Assembly (NCBI RefSeq): GCF_019145235.1
Contig: NZ_JAHSTV010000005.1
Span: 1-64,000 of the forward strand
Direction of reading: 5' to 3'
Source of the DNA: Pseudomonas farris
Lineage (GTDB): Bacteria; Pseudomonadota; Gammaproteobacteria; Pseudomonadales; Pseudomonadaceae
DNA length: 64,000 nucleotides
Below, piece after piece: positions 32,073-41,202 of this stretch (within the stretch, counting starts at the first letter, position 1; each line of letters begins with the position of its first letter). The notes under the pieces were generated by a model. The model was not told where the DNA came from. It saw only the letters and a program-made list of their open reading frames with translations, and searched no databases. The position numbers and the translations under genes were made by a program.

Positions 32073-32840
32073 ATGCGCAATGTTTCGATTGATCTGCTGG
32101 ACGATACGCCACGGGCGGTGGTGGCTATCGGTACGGATTACCCCGACGGTCGTCTATTGCCGCGCCATACCCACCGGCGGGCGCAGTTGTTGTACGGTGC
32201 CACCGGGGTGATGCAGGTGAGCACGCATGACGGCAATTGGGTGGTGCCGCCGCAGCGGGCGGTGTGGATTCCGCCGGGGGTGGCGCACGAGGTGTTGATG
32301 CTGGGGGTGAGCACGCGCAGTTTGTACATCGAACCGGGGGCGGTTGATTTGGGCAACCGCTGCCAGGTGATCAGTGTTTCGCCGTTGATGCGGCATTTGT
32401 TGATGGAGGCGGTGGAGGTTGCGCTGGAGTACGACGAGGCTGGGCGCGATGGTGCGCTGATCGACTTGCTGCTGCATGAATTGGCCCGTAGCGCTCACCT
32501 GCCGTTGCACATTCCGTTGCCCATGGATTCGCGGCTGCTTGGGTTGTGTCAGACGTTTCTCCAGCATCCGAACACTCATCAATCGCCGCAGCAATGGGCC
32601 GATCAGTTGCATATCAGTTTGCGTACTTTCAATCGTTTGTTCCGCCAGCAGACTGGCCTGAGTTTCAGCCAATGGCGGCAGCGGGCCTGTGTGGTGCTGG
32701 CCTTGGCGCGGCTGGCGGTGGGCACGCCGGTGACGCGGATTGCGCTGGATTTTGGTTATGACAGCCCGGCGGCGTTCTCGACGATGTTTCGTCGTGTGCT
32801 GGGGCAGGCACCGTCCGTTTGGTTGGAAGGGGTGAAATAG
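32073..32840 (+). CDS. AraC-family transcriptional regulator with cupin sensor
   Basis: 255 residues from the ATG at 32073 (MRNVSIDLLDDTP). The N-terminal cupin part (HTHRRAQLLYGATGVMQV, then PPQRAVWIPPGVAHEV) probably binds a small ligand. The C-terminal AraC domain has SPQQWADQLHISLRTFNRLFRQQTGLSFSQWRQRA and the second helix-turn-helix ITRIALDFGYDSPAAFSTMFRRVLG. It is divergent from the TauE exporter, with a REP doublet between them, and a regulatory link to it is likely but not shown. Confidence 0.9.
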   Translation: MRNVSIDLLDDTPRAVVAIGTDYPDGRLLPRHTHRRAQLLYGATGVMQVSTHDGNWVVPPQRAVWIPPGVAHEVLMLGVSTRSLYIEPGAVDLGNRCQVISVSPLMRHLLMEAVEVALEYDEAGRDGALIDLLLHELARSAHLPLHIPLPMDSRLLGLCQTFLQHPNTHQSPQQWADQLHISLRTFNRLFRQQTGLSFSQWRQRACVVLALARLAVGTPVTRIALDFGYDSPAAFSTMFRRVLGQAPSVWLEGVK

Positions 32841-32880
32841 AGAGGGCACAGTCGCCAATGTCAGCCGGTCAAGCGCAATT

Positions 32881-32973
32881 CATGTGGGAGCGGGCTTGCT
32901 CGCGAAGACGGCGGCACAGTCAACATTGATGTTGCCTGATACACCGCTTTCGCGAGCAAGCCCGCTCCCACAG
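32881..32973. repeat. REP doublet (REPIN)
   Basis: Inverted pair with the same left half and spacer start (GACGGCGGCACAGTCAACATTGAT) as the copy at 31885. It lies between convergent AraC and bglX genes. Confidence 0.9.
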
Positions 32974-33012
32974 GTTCTGCGCTTGGCACTTCATTTTCTT
33001 TACTGATCGGTC

Positions 33013-35304
33013 TTAGCCACTGCCTTGTTCTGACAGCAACTCAAAACTCTGCTCCTTCACATCCTGGGAATCCAGACCGATCTGCACCCGGAACTCGCCC
33101 GGCTCGGCGGCGTATTCCAACTGGCTGTTGAAGAACTTCAAGTCGTTCTCATTGATGCTGAAATGGACCGCTTTCTCCTCTCCGGCCTTGAGCATGATTT
33201 TTTGAAAGTTCTTCAGTTCTTTGACCGGACGGCTGACGGAGCCAACGACATCGCGGATGTACAGTTGAACCACCGTTTCGCCATCGCGCTGGCCGATGTT
33301 CTTCACCATGATGCTGGCGACGAGATTGTCGGTCTTGCTCAGCGTGGTCGAAGACAGGGCCATGTCGGTCAGGCTGAAATCGGTATAACTCAGCCCATAG
33401 CCGAAGGGATAAAGCGGACCGTGGGATTGATCGAAATATTGAGACGTGTAGTTGCGAAGCGCACCTGCTATGTAGGGGCGACCGGTGTTCAAGTGACTGT
33501 AGTAATTCGGGATCTGCCCCACGGAGCGCGGAAAGGTGATGGGTAATTTGCCAGACGGGTTGTAGTCCCCGAACAACACATCGGCAACGGCGTTGCCTCC
33601 TTCGGAGCCGCTGTACCAGGTTTCCAGAATCGCATCGGCCTGCTTCTGCTCCTTGCCGATGGACAGCGGTCGGCCATTCATCAATACCAGTACCAGCGGC
33701 TTGCCGGTGGCTTTAAGCGCGGTGATCAATTCACTCTGGCGCCCAGGCAGATCAAGGCTGGTTCGACTGGCCGCTTCATGAGACATACTGCGGGGCTCGC
33801 CCACCACCGCAATCACAACATCGGCCTGCTGTGCAGCCTTCACCGCTTCGTCAATCATTTCAGCTGCCGGACGAGGGTCGTTCGCGATTTCGGACACTCC
33901 CTGGTATTCCAGGTATTTAACGACCTCCTGATCCTCCTCGAGATTGGCGCCTCGGGCATAGATCAGTGAGCCTTGGCTCATCGCGTTTTTCAGCCCGTCG
34001 TAGATCGTCACCGATTGCGCGGGCACGCCGCTTGCGGACCAACTGCCCATGATGTCGACGGTACTTTTTGCCAACGGGCCTATGAGTGCGATCACGCCCT
34101 CTTTTTTTAACGGCAAGAGCGAATTTTCATTCTTCAGCAGCACCAATGTCTTGCGCGCGACCTCACGGGCCTGCGTTCTGTGCAGACGGTATTCGGCGTT
34201 GTTATCAGCGGGGTCTTCACTGGCAACGCCGATGCGCCGGTAAGGGTCTTCGAACAGCCCCATGTCGTACTTGGCCCCCAGCACTTCCCGCACCGCGTTA
34301 TCAATATTGCTCTGGGAAATAGCGCCTGACTCAAGCAGCCCCGATAGCTCCGGCCCATAGGAGAAATCGTTCATGCTCATATCAACGCCAGCCCTGATCG
34401 CGAGCCTGGCCGCTTCGCGGTGATTCTTCGCAACACCATGCTGAACCAGATCGTTTATCCCGTTATGGTCGCTGATGACCAGTCCCTTGAAGCCCCATGC
34501 TTTGCGCAACAGGTCTTGCATCAACCAGGCATTGGAAGCGGCTGGCACGCCATTTATCGAGTTAAGCGCCACCATCATCGCCCCCGCGCCACCCTCAATT
34601 GCCGAACGATAAGGTGGCAGGTAATCCTGGTGCATTCTGGCCAGGCCCATGTCGACGCTGTTGTAGTCGCGCCCACCCTCTACAGCCCCATACAACGCAA
34701 AGTGTTTGGCGCTGGCCATGATGCTGTCGGGTGCATTCGGGCTTGTGCCCTGGTAGGCCTGAACCATCGCTTTGGCAATGCGCGAAACCAGGTAGGTGTC
34801 TTCGCCAAAGCCTTCGGAGGTGCGTCCCCAACGAGGATCCCGGGCGATATCTATCATCGGGGCGAAGGTCATATCGATACCGTCCGCACTGGCTTCTTTT
34901 GCCGCTATGCGACCGCTTAACTCGATAGCGCCAATATCCCAGCTGGAGGCCAATGCCAGGCCAATGGGGAAAATGGTTCGATGGCCGTGTATCACGTCCC
35001 AGCCAAAAAACATCGGTATTTTCAGGCGACTTTGTTGAGCCGCGTCCTGCATGGGTCGGTTTACGTAACGGCTTACAGAGCCGTAGGTAGCACCGATTCG
35101 CCCGGCGGCGATCTCTTCGCGTATTTTTTCGGGCGTCATCTTTTCATCAATAGCGATCAGCCGCAGTTGGCCGATTTTTTCCTCCAGTGTCATCTGATTT
35201 ATCAGGTTGCTGACAAAGGCCTCTTTACTTAACGATGCCATATCAGCCACGACAGGCAGGCTTGTAAAACCGATCAGGGCACAAAGCAGACGTAGTCTTT
35301 TCAT
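33013..35304 (-). CDS. bglX: periplasmic beta-glucosidase, GH3
   Basis: 763-residue glycoside hydrolase family 3 enzyme that releases glucose from the non-reducing end of beta-glucosides. A signal peptide (MKRLRLLCALIGFTSLPVVA) sends it to the periplasm. The N-terminal TIM-barrel carries the catalytic Asp in GFKGLVISDHNGIND (about residue 287) and PRWGRTSEGFGEDTYL near 155. The alpha/beta sandwich and the C-terminal fibronectin-III-like domain (GETVVQLYIRDVVGSVSRPVKELKNF) complete the family's usual order and length. It is transcribed alone; sequence around its start shows a modest ribosome binding site (GGGAA). Confidence 0.95.
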   Translation of the reverse strand: MKRLRLLCALIGFTSLPVVADMASLSKEAFVSNLINQMTLEEKIGQLRLIAIDEKMTPEKIREEIAAGRIGATYGSVSRYVNRPMQDAAQQSRLKIPMFFGWDVIHGHRTIFPIGLALASSWDIGAIELSGRIAAKEASADGIDMTFAPMIDIARDPRWGRTSEGFGEDTYLVSRIAKAMVQAYQGTSPNAPDSIMASAKHFALYGAVEGGRDYNSVDMGLARMHQDYLPPYRSAIEGGAGAMMVALNSINGVPAASNAWLMQDLLRKAWGFKGLVISDHNGINDLVQHGVAKNHREAARLAIRAGVDMSMNDFSYGPELSGLLESGAISQSNIDNAVREVLGAKYDMGLFEDPYRRIGVASEDPADNNAEYRLHRTQAREVARKTLVLLKNENSLLPLKKEGVIALIGPLAKSTVDIMGSWSASGVPAQSVTIYDGLKNAMSQGSLIYARGANLEEDQEVVKYLEYQGVSEIANDPRPAAEMIDEAVKAAQQADVVIAVVGEPRSMSHEAASRTSLDLPGRQSELITALKATGKPLVLVLMNGRPLSIGKEQKQADAILETWYSGSEGGNAVADVLFGDYNPSGKLPITFPRSVGQIPNYYSHLNTGRPYIAGALRNYTSQYFDQSHGPLYPFGYGLSYTDFSLTDMALSSTTLSKTDNLVASIMVKNIGQRDGETVVQLYIRDVVGSVSRPVKELKNFQKIMLKAGEEKAVHFSINENDLKFFNSQLEYAAEPGEFRVQIGLDSQDVKEQSFELLSEQGSG

Positions 35305-35578
35305 GATTCCCTTCCCTGCATAACGCTGTGACGCACTGCGTCATAAACGCCACCTTTCCCTGTATTGAAAATCAGAAAGCTGACGTTCAATCATTGCTGC
35401 TACGGGGTTGAAAGCCTTGAGCTTTCAGGGTCCCGCATAGAAACAGCGTAGTCGCTCCCAAGCTCCTGCCTGACTGAAAAGTGTAATCAATCAAAAAAAT
35501 GAGTTTGATCCTGGATCAAAACAACTGTACAAAAACACAGTACATTTTGAATCAGCACTCTCGAGCCCGGAGAACACC
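35305..35578. other. divergent region bglX / small HTH gene
   Basis: Holds both promoters. A small inverted repeat TGAAAGC/GCTTTCA (35408-35427) is the only structure I see; nothing identifies a regulator. Confidence 0.35.
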
Positions 35579-35896
35579 ATGGCCACTCTTGCGATGAAAA
35601 TCACCCTGGAACGTATCGCCCTCTTCCAGTTCACCCCCGCCCACTGTGCCCAGGCCCGAGCGATGCTGGGCTGGAGTGTTGAAGAATTGTCCGAGGAGTC
35701 CGGGGTTTCCGTTGACGCCATTCAGCGTTTCGAGGCTGAACGCGATGTGCTGGACGTCACCCGGCTGGCGTTGGCGTATCGGTTTGAGTCGCAAGGTCTG
35801 GTGTTCTTCCCGGGGTTTGCACCTGGCAGAGGGATGAACGTGAGAGGGTCGACACCGGATCCGGTGGGGCGGGCGGATTATGCGATGGTTGAGTGA
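35579..35896 (+). CDS. small XRE-type helix-turn-helix protein
   Basis: 105 residues; good ribosome binding site (CCCGGAGAACACC). The HTH spans about residues 20-60: HCAQARAMLGWSVEELSEESGVSVDAIQRFEAE, typical of lambda-Cro/XRE folds. A C-terminal tail of about 35 residues carries no recognisable domain. Probably a DNA-binding regulator; it is divergent from bglX but nothing ties it to that gene. Confidence 0.8.
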   Translation: MATLAMKITLERIALFQFTPAHCAQARAMLGWSVEELSEESGVSVDAIQRFEAERDVLDVTRLALAYRFESQGLVFFPGFAPGRGMNVRGSTPDPVGRADYAMVE

Positions 35897-35959
35897 GTGA
35901 AGTTATCGATTGAAGGGTTTGCGCAGGATCACGCAAAAGGAATCATCCTGAGCATGACA

Positions 35960-35997
35960 TACCGGACCAGTGACACCGCAAACTCACTGGCCCGGTT
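35960..35997 (-). terminator. hairpin after the amidase gene
   Basis: ACCGGACCAGTGA and TCACTGGCCCGGT form an imperfect 13-bp stem just past the amidase stop codon. No T-run follows, so termination is uncertain. Confidence 0.4.
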
Positions 35998-36005
35998 ACA
36001 TCCCT

Positions 36006-37538
36006 TTACTGCTGTTTAAACGCCGGATCCTGGCGTTCTAACGAAGCCTGTTCATAGCTGTAAGCCAGCGCCAACAATTTAGGTTCACTCCAGCGCGGGC
36101 CGTAAAAGAACACAGAGGTGGGCAGGTCGCCATTCATGCCCGACGGGAGTGTGATCGCTGGGTAGCCAGCTGCTGCGGCACTGAATTGCGAGTATCCGTC
36201 GGCATCGGCGATCAAGGCGTCCAGATTGTGCTCGGACAGTTGCTCATCGATGGCGCCCTTGAAGTCGGCCGTGAACGCCGCGAACAGTTCAGTCGCCTGT
36301 TCGTGGGTCATGTCCAGTTCGTTGATTTCTTTGAGCATCTGCTGACCGTAACCTTCGGGGCCAGGATTGAGTTCGTTGAAGTCGATCAATGCTTGAAGCG
36401 TTTGGATCGGCAGCCCGGAGCGGCTGGTCAGGTACTCGGGCAGTTCATGTTTCATGCCCGCCATGAGCGCGTTGAAGTAACCGTCAATGTTCGGCAACCG
36501 GACTTTTAATGGCACTAAGGTAGCGCCTTGCTCTTCCAGTGTGGCCAGAGCCATCAGGAACTGAAAATCAGGACGAAGCACGGTGCCGTTCGGCCCTGTG
36601 TACTCGACCGGATAACCGATTCGCTTGCCGCTCAATGCGTCTGTGGCGAGCAATGCGGTGTAATCGATACCCACCGGTGCGTCGCCGGTTACGGCGTCCG
36701 AGGCATCGACACCTTGCAGGGCGTTGAACATGAGCGCGGCGTCACGAACGGTGCGCGTCATGGTGCCGGGAGTGTCTTGCAGGCGTGTGATCGGAATGAT
36801 GCCGGAACGGCTGAACAGCCCCAGCGTCGGCTTGACACCCACCACGCCGTTGGCCGAGGCCGGACAGGTGATCGAGCCATTGGTTTCGGTGGCAATGGCC
36901 AGTGGTGCGAACCCGGCGGCTACGCCTGCGGCCGAACCGGAACTGGAACCGCACATTTCGGCGCCCAGTACGTGGGGATTTTTCCCTTGGCCGCCTCGAC
37001 CACTCCAGCCATGGGGCAAGCCCATTTGCCGAACGTAAGCCCATTCGCTCATGTTGGTTTTGCCGAGAATAACCGCGCCTGCGTCGCGAAGCTGTTTGAC
37101 GACAAACGCATCGTTTGCCGCTGGTTGGCCGATCATGGCCAATGAACCCGCGCTCGTTTGCATTGTGTCTGCGGTATCGACGTTGTCTTTAAGCAGAACC
37201 GGAATCCCGTGAAGCGGACCGCGAATTTTTCCATCCTCACGTTCTTTGTCCAATGCCGTCGCAATCTCGATGGCCTGGGGATTGAGTTCCATGATCGCGT
37301 TGATCGCCGGCCCTTGCTTGTCCAGTGCCTCGATACGCGCCTGCAAGTGCTTCACCAATGCTACAGAGGTGAGTTCGTTACGCTCCATCTGTGCAGTGAG
37401 TTCGCTGACACTCGCGTATTCGAGCGCGTTGACCGCGGTTGATGTTGCAGCGCTGCCATCCGCATAAGCGGAACCCGCGACCGAAAGCAGAATGGCCTGC
37501 GCCAGCGCTGTCATGCGTTTTTTGAAACAGTCCTTCAT
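36006..37538 (-). CDS. exported amidase (amidase-signature family)
   Basis: 510 residues from the ATG at 37538, which begins a signal peptide (MKDCFKKRMTALAQAILLSVAGSAYA); an upstream in-frame start would add 13 residues. The amidase-signature core is clear: a Lys in GIPVLLKDNVDT (about residue 105), the Ser-rich GSSSGSAAGVAAGFAPLAIATETNGSITCPA (about 190-220) with the cis-Ser and nucleophile Ser, and KPTLGLFSRSGIIP. It hydrolyses an amide of unknown nature in the periplasm; peptide amidases and enantioselective amidases share this layout. Single gene. Confidence 0.9.
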   Translation of the reverse strand: MKDCFKKRMTALAQAILLSVAGSAYADGSAATSTAVNALEYASVSELTAQMERNELTSVALVKHLQARIEALDKQGPAINAIMELNPQAIEIATALDKEREDGKIRGPLHGIPVLLKDNVDTADTMQTSAGSLAMIGQPAANDAFVVKQLRDAGAVILGKTNMSEWAYVRQMGLPHGWSGRGGQGKNPHVLGAEMCGSSSGSAAGVAAGFAPLAIATETNGSITCPASANGVVGVKPTLGLFSRSGIIPITRLQDTPGTMTRTVRDAALMFNALQGVDASDAVTGDAPVGIDYTALLATDALSGKRIGYPVEYTGPNGTVLRPDFQFLMALATLEEQGATLVPLKVRLPNIDGYFNALMAGMKHELPEYLTSRSGLPIQTLQALIDFNELNPGPEGYGQQMLKEINELDMTHEQATELFAAFTADFKGAIDEQLSEHNLDALIADADGYSQFSAAAAGYPAITLPSGMNGDLPTSVFFYGPRWSEPKLLALAYSYEQASLERQDPAFKQQ

Positions 37539-37651
37539 GTAAAGCGTCCTTGTTATGGCTAACCACGAGTGAGTCATTTCACTCGCCGCACAGCCTACCG
37601 AAGCCGTAGGAAACGACTGTCAGCAACAAGGATCGGGCGCTGTACGAAAGT

Positions 37652-38728
37652 TCATCCAGACTTGTAGCCGCTACAAGCCAAGTGCCCTTTTTCCTTCATC
37701 GTACTTTCCAGATCCAGCCACCAGGTGCGCCCACGCTGCGGATGCATCACATTGAACGCCTCGCCCATCTGCGGCGTGGTGATCGACACGCTCCGCTCCC
37801 AGGCCAACGCCAAAATACGATCGAAGGGTTCGTACCAGGCGTGCATCGACAGGTCGAAGGTGCCGTTGTGGATTGGCAGCAACCAGCGCCCCTTAAGGTC
37901 TATGTGCGCTTGCAGGGTTTGCTCCGGCTGCATGTGAACGTGCGGCCATTCGACGTTGTAGGCGCCGGTTTCCATGAGCGTGAGGTCGAACGGACCGTAC
38001 TGTTCACCGATGCGTTTGAAGCCGTCGAAGTAGCCGCTGTCGCCACTGAAGAAGATCCGCGTGTCGCCGTCGATCATCACCCACGACGCCCAAAGCGTGC
38101 TGTTGGCGTCGAACAGCCCGCGACCGGAAAAGTGCTGCGAAGGGGTGGCGACGAATCGAAGGCCATCGACCTCGGTACCCTGCCACCAATCCAGTTGCCG
38201 TACTTTGCTGGCATCGACACCCCACTTGATCAGGGTGTCGCCCACACCCAGCGGTGTAAGGAAGTATCGGGCTTTGTCCGCCAGTTTGAGGACGGCCTGA
38301 TAATCGAGGTGGTCGTAGTGATCGTGGGACAGGATCACCGCTTCAATCGGCGGCAGTTCTTCGAGGCCGATCGGCGGCTGGTGGAAACGCTTCGGGCCGG
38401 CCCATTGCACCGGAGAAGCGCGTTCGGCGAAAACCGGGTCGGTGATCCAGAATTTGTCCCGCAGCTTCAGCAATACGGTGGAATGACCAAGGCGATAGAC
38501 GCTGTGGTTGGGTGCAGCGATCAACGCAGCCTGGGTCAGGGTTTGCACCGGGACCGGGGCGGACGGACGGCTGTCGCCTGGTTTATGGAAGATCATGTTC
38601 CATATGATGCGCAAGGTTTTGCGAACACCTTGGCGCTGCACCGGCACATGGTTTCGGTACTGCCCTTGAGCCTGTCGTGAAGCTTCAGGCGTTGAGGCGT
38701 TATCCGCTGGAGAAGTTGAAGTGGCCAT
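37652..38728 (-). CDS. metallo-beta-lactamase-fold hydrolase (NAPE-PLD/UlaG-like)
   Basis: 358 residues from the ATG at 38728, which has GGAG ten bases upstream. The MBL core begins near residue 75 (LGHSTVLLKLRDKFWITDPVF) and has the HxHxDH motif in VILSHDHYDHLDY, later FFSGDSGYFDGF and LPIHNGTFDLS, giving a two-metal site. The overall form resembles N-acylphosphatidylethanolamine phospholipase D-type and L-ascorbate lactonase-type proteins; substrate unknown. Divergent from a TetR gene with two operators in between, so it is the probable target of that repressor. Confidence 0.88.
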   Translation of the reverse strand: MATSTSPADNASTPEASRQAQGQYRNHVPVQRQGVRKTLRIIWNMIFHKPGDSRPSAPVPVQTLTQAALIAAPNHSVYRLGHSTVLLKLRDKFWITDPVFAERASPVQWAGPKRFHQPPIGLEELPPIEAVILSHDHYDHLDYQAVLKLADKARYFLTPLGVGDTLIKWGVDASKVRQLDWWQGTEVDGLRFVATPSQHFSGRGLFDANSTLWASWVMIDGDTRIFFSGDSGYFDGFKRIGEQYGPFDLTLMETGAYNVEWPHVHMQPEQTLQAHIDLKGRWLLPIHNGTFDLSMHAWYEPFDRILALAWERSVSITTPQMGEAFNVMHPQRGRTWWLDLESTMKEKGHLACSGYKSG

Positions 38729-38849
38729 GACTGAGTGACTCCAGAAAAACCGCACGATTGACGATTTTCCGTTTGGGACGATAAATGGCCAAGGCACGCA
38801 CGCATCAGCCGCAGATTCTATTTTTTACTGGGCAGGATTAACAAAACAT

Positions 38850-38915
38850 TACACTGCACAGTGTAGTTCCAAGGTTGCATCAAAGCTGATCACAAGTAAA
38901 CTACCAAGTGTAGTT
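38850..38915. promoter_or_regulatory. two inverted repeats, probable TetR operators
   Basis: TACACTG-CA-CAGTGTA (38850-38865) and AACTAC-CAAGT-GTAGTT (38899-38915) lie between the divergent MBL-hydrolase and TetR genes. Both contain AGTGTAGTT, so one protein could bind both. The second ends 28 bp before the TetR start, consistent with self-repression. Confidence 0.65.
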
Positions 38916-38943
38916 ACCCACTTCTTCCTGCCTAAGCGTATTT

Positions 38944-39552
38944 ATGACAGCTCCACAGCGCCTCACTGACCGTAAACGCGAAGCCATCATCCAGGCGGCG
39001 ATTGCCGAATTTCGTGCCAACGGTTTCGACATCACCAGCATGGACAAAATCGCCGCCACCGCTGGCGTGTCGAAGCGCACCGTGTACAACCACTTCCCGA
39101 GCAAGGAAGAGTTGTTCGCCGAAATCCTCAATCAATTGTGGGCGCGGGTAACGGCTGAACAGGAAGCGGCCTATCGCCCTGACTTGCCCCTGCGCGATCA
39201 GTTGCGCTTGATGTTGCAGGCAAAACTGCAGATGCTGGCCGATGACAATTTTCTCGACCTGGCGCGGGTGGCGATCGCCGCCACCATCCATTCTCCCGAG
39301 CGTGCGCAGAACATGGTCACCCGAATGAGTGAACGCGAAGAAGGCCTGACCGTGTGGATTCGCGCTGCCCAGGCCGATGGCCTATTGAAACCGGTCGCAC
39401 CCGAGTTCGCCGCGCAACAGGTCCAGGGATTGCTCAAGTCCTTTGCCTTCTGGCCGCAGATATCCATGGGCCAGCCAGGCTTGTCGCCCGAGATGCAGCA
39501 CACCGTTGTGGAGTCGGCGCTAGACATGTTCCTGGCCTGTTATGAGCTCTGA
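38944..39552 (+). CDS. TetR-family transcriptional regulator
   Basis: 202 residues. The N-terminal HTH is canonical: REAIIQAAIAEFRANGFDITSMDKIAATAGVSKRTVYNHFPSKEELF (residues 12-58). The C-terminal part is an all-helical ligand-binding domain of the AefR-like type (ARVAIAATIHSPERAQNMV, then a region ending in LDMFLACYEL). Operators upstream (38850-38915) point to self-control and control of the divergent MBL hydrolase. Confidence 0.93.
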   Translation: MTAPQRLTDRKREAIIQAAIAEFRANGFDITSMDKIAATAGVSKRTVYNHFPSKEELFAEILNQLWARVTAEQEAAYRPDLPLRDQLRLMLQAKLQMLADDNFLDLARVAIAATIHSPERAQNMVTRMSEREEGLTVWIRAAQADGLLKPVAPEFAAQQVQGLLKSFAFWPQISMGQPGLSPEMQHTVVESALDMFLACYEL

Positions 39553-39693
39553 GTCGAGCTGCAAAAAATGACACTGTCCGCGGCTTTATCGCTGACCGAT
39601 CGCTCTGAGTAGAAACACCGAGATGTGTTTCAGAATGAAACTGGTGCTGGAGCTATAGTGAGCCTCAGTCCCAGCGGCCATGCAGAGAGCACC

Positions 39694-40239
39694 ATGAGCA
39701 CCCCGACCCGCGAAACCCAAACCGAAACCACCGGCCCCGTCGATCACCTGCGCTTCCATCGCCCTCACGCTCATCTGGCACCTACTTTCGGCACTGACCG
39801 TTTTGCCTTGCGCGCCGAGGCCTTTGCGCGGTTCTTCGGCACGCCGACGTTTCTCGGCGCCCAGACCTTGATTGTGGTGGTCTGGATATGCCTGAACCTG
39901 TCCGGCGTGACTGATTTCGATATGTACCCGTTCATCCTGCTCAACCTGGCGTTCAGCCTGCAAGCGGCCTATGCCGCACCGCTGATTCTGCTGGCCCAGA
40001 CGCGTCAGGCGGCGCGGGACAAAGCCCAGTCAGACGCCGATGCGCGCCATCGTGAAGCCTTGGCCGTGGCCAACAGCGATCGTCAGGCCCAGGCCGCGCG
40101 ACACACCGCGCAACTGTTGGAACTGCTGGAGCAAAACACCCGGCTCACCGAAATCACCAAGACCCTGACCGAACGCATCGAAAGCCTGACGTCGGAAATG
40201 CATCAACACTTCGTAGGCAAAGAGCCGCCGAAGGCGTGA
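39694..40239 (+). CDS. DUF1003 inner-membrane protein
   Basis: 181 residues from the ATG at 39694. The DUF1003 core (about 45-110) holds two hydrophobic helices (LGAQTLIVVVWICLNLSG and PFILLNLAFSLQAAYAAPLILLAQTR), followed by a long C-terminal coiled coil (about 110-170). Function unknown; some relatives have been linked to heat or envelope stress, which I cannot judge here. Stands alone between TetR and a convergent LysR gene. Confidence 0.88.
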   Translation: MSTPTRETQTETTGPVDHLRFHRPHAHLAPTFGTDRFALRAEAFARFFGTPTFLGAQTLIVVVWICLNLSGVTDFDMYPFILLNLAFSLQAAYAAPLILLAQTRQAARDKAQSDADARHREALAVANSDRQAQAARHTAQLLELLEQNTRLTEITKTLTERIESLTSEMHQHFVGKEPPKA

Positions 40240-40245
40240 TCCGAC

Positions 40246-41124
40246 TCAAGGCAACTTCAGCGCCCGCCCCAACTCATCGAACAACGTCACCACCGAGCGC
40301 AATGCGCGGCAGTCTGGTCGAGTGAGCAACCACAGCGCCGTGTCGTAACCGTGCAAGGACTCGGTCAACGGTTGCAGTCCATCACCGATGAGGAAGTCCG
40401 GCAATGCCGCGACACCCAGCCCGGCCCGTACCAACTCGGTCACCGATAACATGCTGTTGCAGCGATAGCTCGGTATCACGCCAGGCAATTGTTGACGTCG
40501 CCAGGCGACGGTGGGGTGATCGGCTAGGAATTCGTCGGGAGCGATCCAGGTCAATGCAGCCAGGTCGTGGGAATCAACCGATTGCAGATAGGCCGCGCTG
40601 GCACAGACCCGGTAGGAAATATCCGCCAGTCGCCGGCCAACCAAATGCTCGGGTGGTGTGCGGGTCAGCCGCAAGGCAATGTCGGCGTCGCGACGGCTGA
40701 GGTTGGCGAAGTCATTTGAGGTGCAGAGTTCAATGGTCAGCGCCGGGTAAGACGGCATGAACCGCGCCAGCGCCGGCAACAATAAACTTTGCAGGACCGA
40801 ATCGGTGCAGGTCAGGCGCACGGTGCCGCTGATGACTTCACCGCCCTGCTCCACGCCAATGCGCGCCGCCTCCAGCGCTTGTTCGGCGCGTTCAGCCTGC
40901 TCGGCCAGGGTCTGCGCCAGCGTGGTCGGCAGGTAACCGGCGCGGCTCTTTTCGAACAGTTGCTGGCCCAACGCGGCTTCCAGACGGCGGACGGCGCGAA
41001 ACACCGTCGAGACGTCGACTTTCAACAACGCCGAGGCCCGGGCCAGAGAGCCGCCGCGCACCAGGGCGAGGATCAGGGACAGGTCCGGGTAGTCGAGTCG
41101 ATAGTGCGTCGGTGCATTGATCAC
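40246..41124 (-). CDS. LysR-family transcriptional regulator
   Basis: About 292 residues if the GTG at 41124 is used; the frame is open to an ATG at 41187 that would overlap the divergent control region, so the shorter form is preferred. HTH: LSLILALVRGGSLARASALLKVDVSTVFRAVRRLEAALGQQLFEK. The effector-binding domain follows (TVRLTCTDSVLQSLLLPAL onward). Divergent from the amidotransferase-like gene at 41203; it likely controls that gene through the repeats at 41132-41161. Confidence 0.88.
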   Translation of the reverse strand: MINAPTHYRLDYPDLSLILALVRGGSLARASALLKVDVSTVFRAVRRLEAALGQQLFEKSRAGYLPTTLAQTLAEQAERAEQALEAARIGVEQGGEVISGTVRLTCTDSVLQSLLLPALARFMPSYPALTIELCTSNDFANLSRRDADIALRLTRTPPEHLVGRRLADISYRVCASAAYLQSVDSHDLAALTWIAPDEFLADHPTVAWRRQQLPGVIPSYRCNSMLSVTELVRAGLGVAALPDFLIGDGLQPLTESLHGYDTALWLLTRPDCRALRSVVTLFDELGRALKLP

Positions 41125-41131
41125 TTGGAAT

Positions 41132-41161
41132 AACGCCAATATTGATTGCGTGAACGCCAAT
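41132..41161. promoter_or_regulatory. LysR-type binding region
   Basis: AACGCCAAT occurs twice in direct orientation, 21 bp apart (41132-41140, 41153-41161). The second is part of an inverted ATTG-N9-CAAT (41145-41161). It lies between divergent LysR and target genes, the standard place for a LysR box. Confidence 0.55.
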
Positions 41162-41202
41162 CTATAGTGGGTGCCAGGAATCAACAAGCGTCGAGATCAC
41201 TC

